64,000 nucleotides of DNA from positions 98,879 to 162,878 of the forward strand of contig NZ_JPUA01000043.1 in the NCBI RefSeq assembly GCF_002211105.1, written 5' to 3'. The notes beneath the pieces are model-generated. The model did no database searches. It worked only from the letters and a program-made list of their open reading frames with translations, and had not been told where the DNA came from. Of the stretch, positions 63,532 to 64,000 are shown piece after piece (within the stretch, counting starts at the first letter, position 1; the number at the start of each line of letters is the position of its first letter). The stretch is from Halomonas campaniensis. Lineage in GTDB: Bacteria; Pseudomonadota; Gammaproteobacteria; Pseudomonadales; Halomonadaceae. A program made the position numbers and the translations under genes.

Positions 63532-64000
63532 TTAATCCACCTTCGACTCGCGAAGGGCGATAAAGTGTTCAGCCAATACGGTGCTCATCGGTACATTAAG
63601 CGTAATGTCTTTGCCAGGAATAGGTTGCTGAAACCAGCGTTCGTAAAGCAGCGGCATTTCAGGACTGGTATAAATATGCTCAAGAGCCTTGTTCACCTCA
63701 GCTGCAAAGGCATCGTCGCCCAATCGCATTAGAAAACCGAGTGGCTCTGTCGACGTAATGGCTTCTTCGGAAAGCGCGTACGCGTCAGGGTGCTCGGATT
63801 CAGCCATCATTGTGCTCAGTAATATATCATCCATCGCGAAGGCCGCTACGCGCCCATCAGTAACTAAATCAAACGCTTCCTGCAATGTCTCGACAGGCAC
63901 GACCGACAAGTTCAGTTGCCGTTCTCGATTGACCTGATTGATCTGACTGACATTGACGGTGCCCCTAGCAACGCTCACGCTTCGTCCGGCCAAGTCCTCC
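63532..64000 (-). CDS. Amino-acid ABC transporter substrate-binding protein, GltI-like (5' end outside window)
   Basis: The frame is open to the window edge, so only the last 155 or so residues are seen. The segments DGRVAAFAMDDILL, LGFLMRLGDDAFAAEVNKAL and YERWFQQPIPGKDITLNVPMS follow the glutamate/aspartate binding protein GltI. The opening EDLAGRSVSVARGTVN is the start of lobe two. Glutamate or aspartate is the likely ligand. No transporter partner is visible downstream within the window. Confidence 0.85.
   Translation of the reverse strand, partial: EDLAGRSVSVARGTVNVSQINQVNRERQLNLSVVPVETLQEAFDLVTDGRVAAFAMDDILLSTMMAESEHPDAYALSEEAITSTEPLGFLMRLGDDAFAAEVNKALEHIYTSPEMPLLYERWFQQPIPGKDITLNVPMSTVLAEHFIALRESKVD

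Overview
The window looks like chromosome of a motile, aerobic, GC-rich gammaproteobacterium. Gene content (malonate TRAP operon, yjfIJKLMC-type block, reductive pyrimidine degradation, cytochrome-linked formate dehydrogenase, Wsp-like signalling) and protein style suggest Halomonadaceae (Halomonas or a relative). That placement is inference: no rRNA or other marker lies in the window. No tRNA, IS element, prophage or CRISPR array was seen.

Layout. 1-3098: the end of an Fbp-type ABC importer (permease, ATPase), an MBL-fold hydrolase and a free-standing T4 Pnkp-like 3'-phosphatase domain. 3095-5256: an MFS exporter with a GlxA/AraC-type regulator. 5409-12117: a malonate module (divergent GntR regulator, TRAP transporter, malonyl-CoA decarboxylase, malonyl-CoA synthetase), closed by a terminator. 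12236-16534: a six-gene block matching E. coli yjfIJKLMC in order. 16701-26493: a Wsp-like chemosensory cluster (divergent chemoreceptor, CheB, CheR-TPR, CheA-REC, lone REC, Hpt-REC-REC-GGDEF, two CheW-like proteins). 26513-42309: a formate dehydrogenase and molybdenum-cofactor region (moeA, moaB, fdh structural and accessory genes, DUF3305/3306; then divergently fdhD, mobA, a second moeA, moaA and a CobW-like protein). 42306-45014: a membrane PAS-GGDEF-EAL protein. 45221-53355: reductive pyrimidine catabolism (LysR regulator, NCS1 permease, beta-ureidopropionase, dihydropyrimidinase, PreT, PreA). 53519-58250: an orphan metal/siderophore-type binding protein and two paralogous chemoreceptors, one behind a near-consensus sigma-28 promoter. 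58485-63429: an RND efflux pair and divergent TetR repressor around a perfect 22-bp inverted repeat. 63532-64000: the end of a GltI-like amino-acid binding protein.

How the parts work together. Malonate is imported, activated and decarboxylated to acetyl-CoA within one operon. Uracil/thymine-type bases would be imported by the NCS1 permease, reduced by PreTA, and hydrolysed by the dihydropyrimidinase and ureidopropionase. Formate oxidation has its catalytic, electron-transfer and membrane subunits, a chaperone, the sulfurtransferase and part of the cofactor pathway together. The least conventional system is the Wsp-like cluster. Its diguanylate cyclase carries its own Hpt and two receiver domains, so the layout could support a branched or multistep phosphorelay to c-di-GMP.
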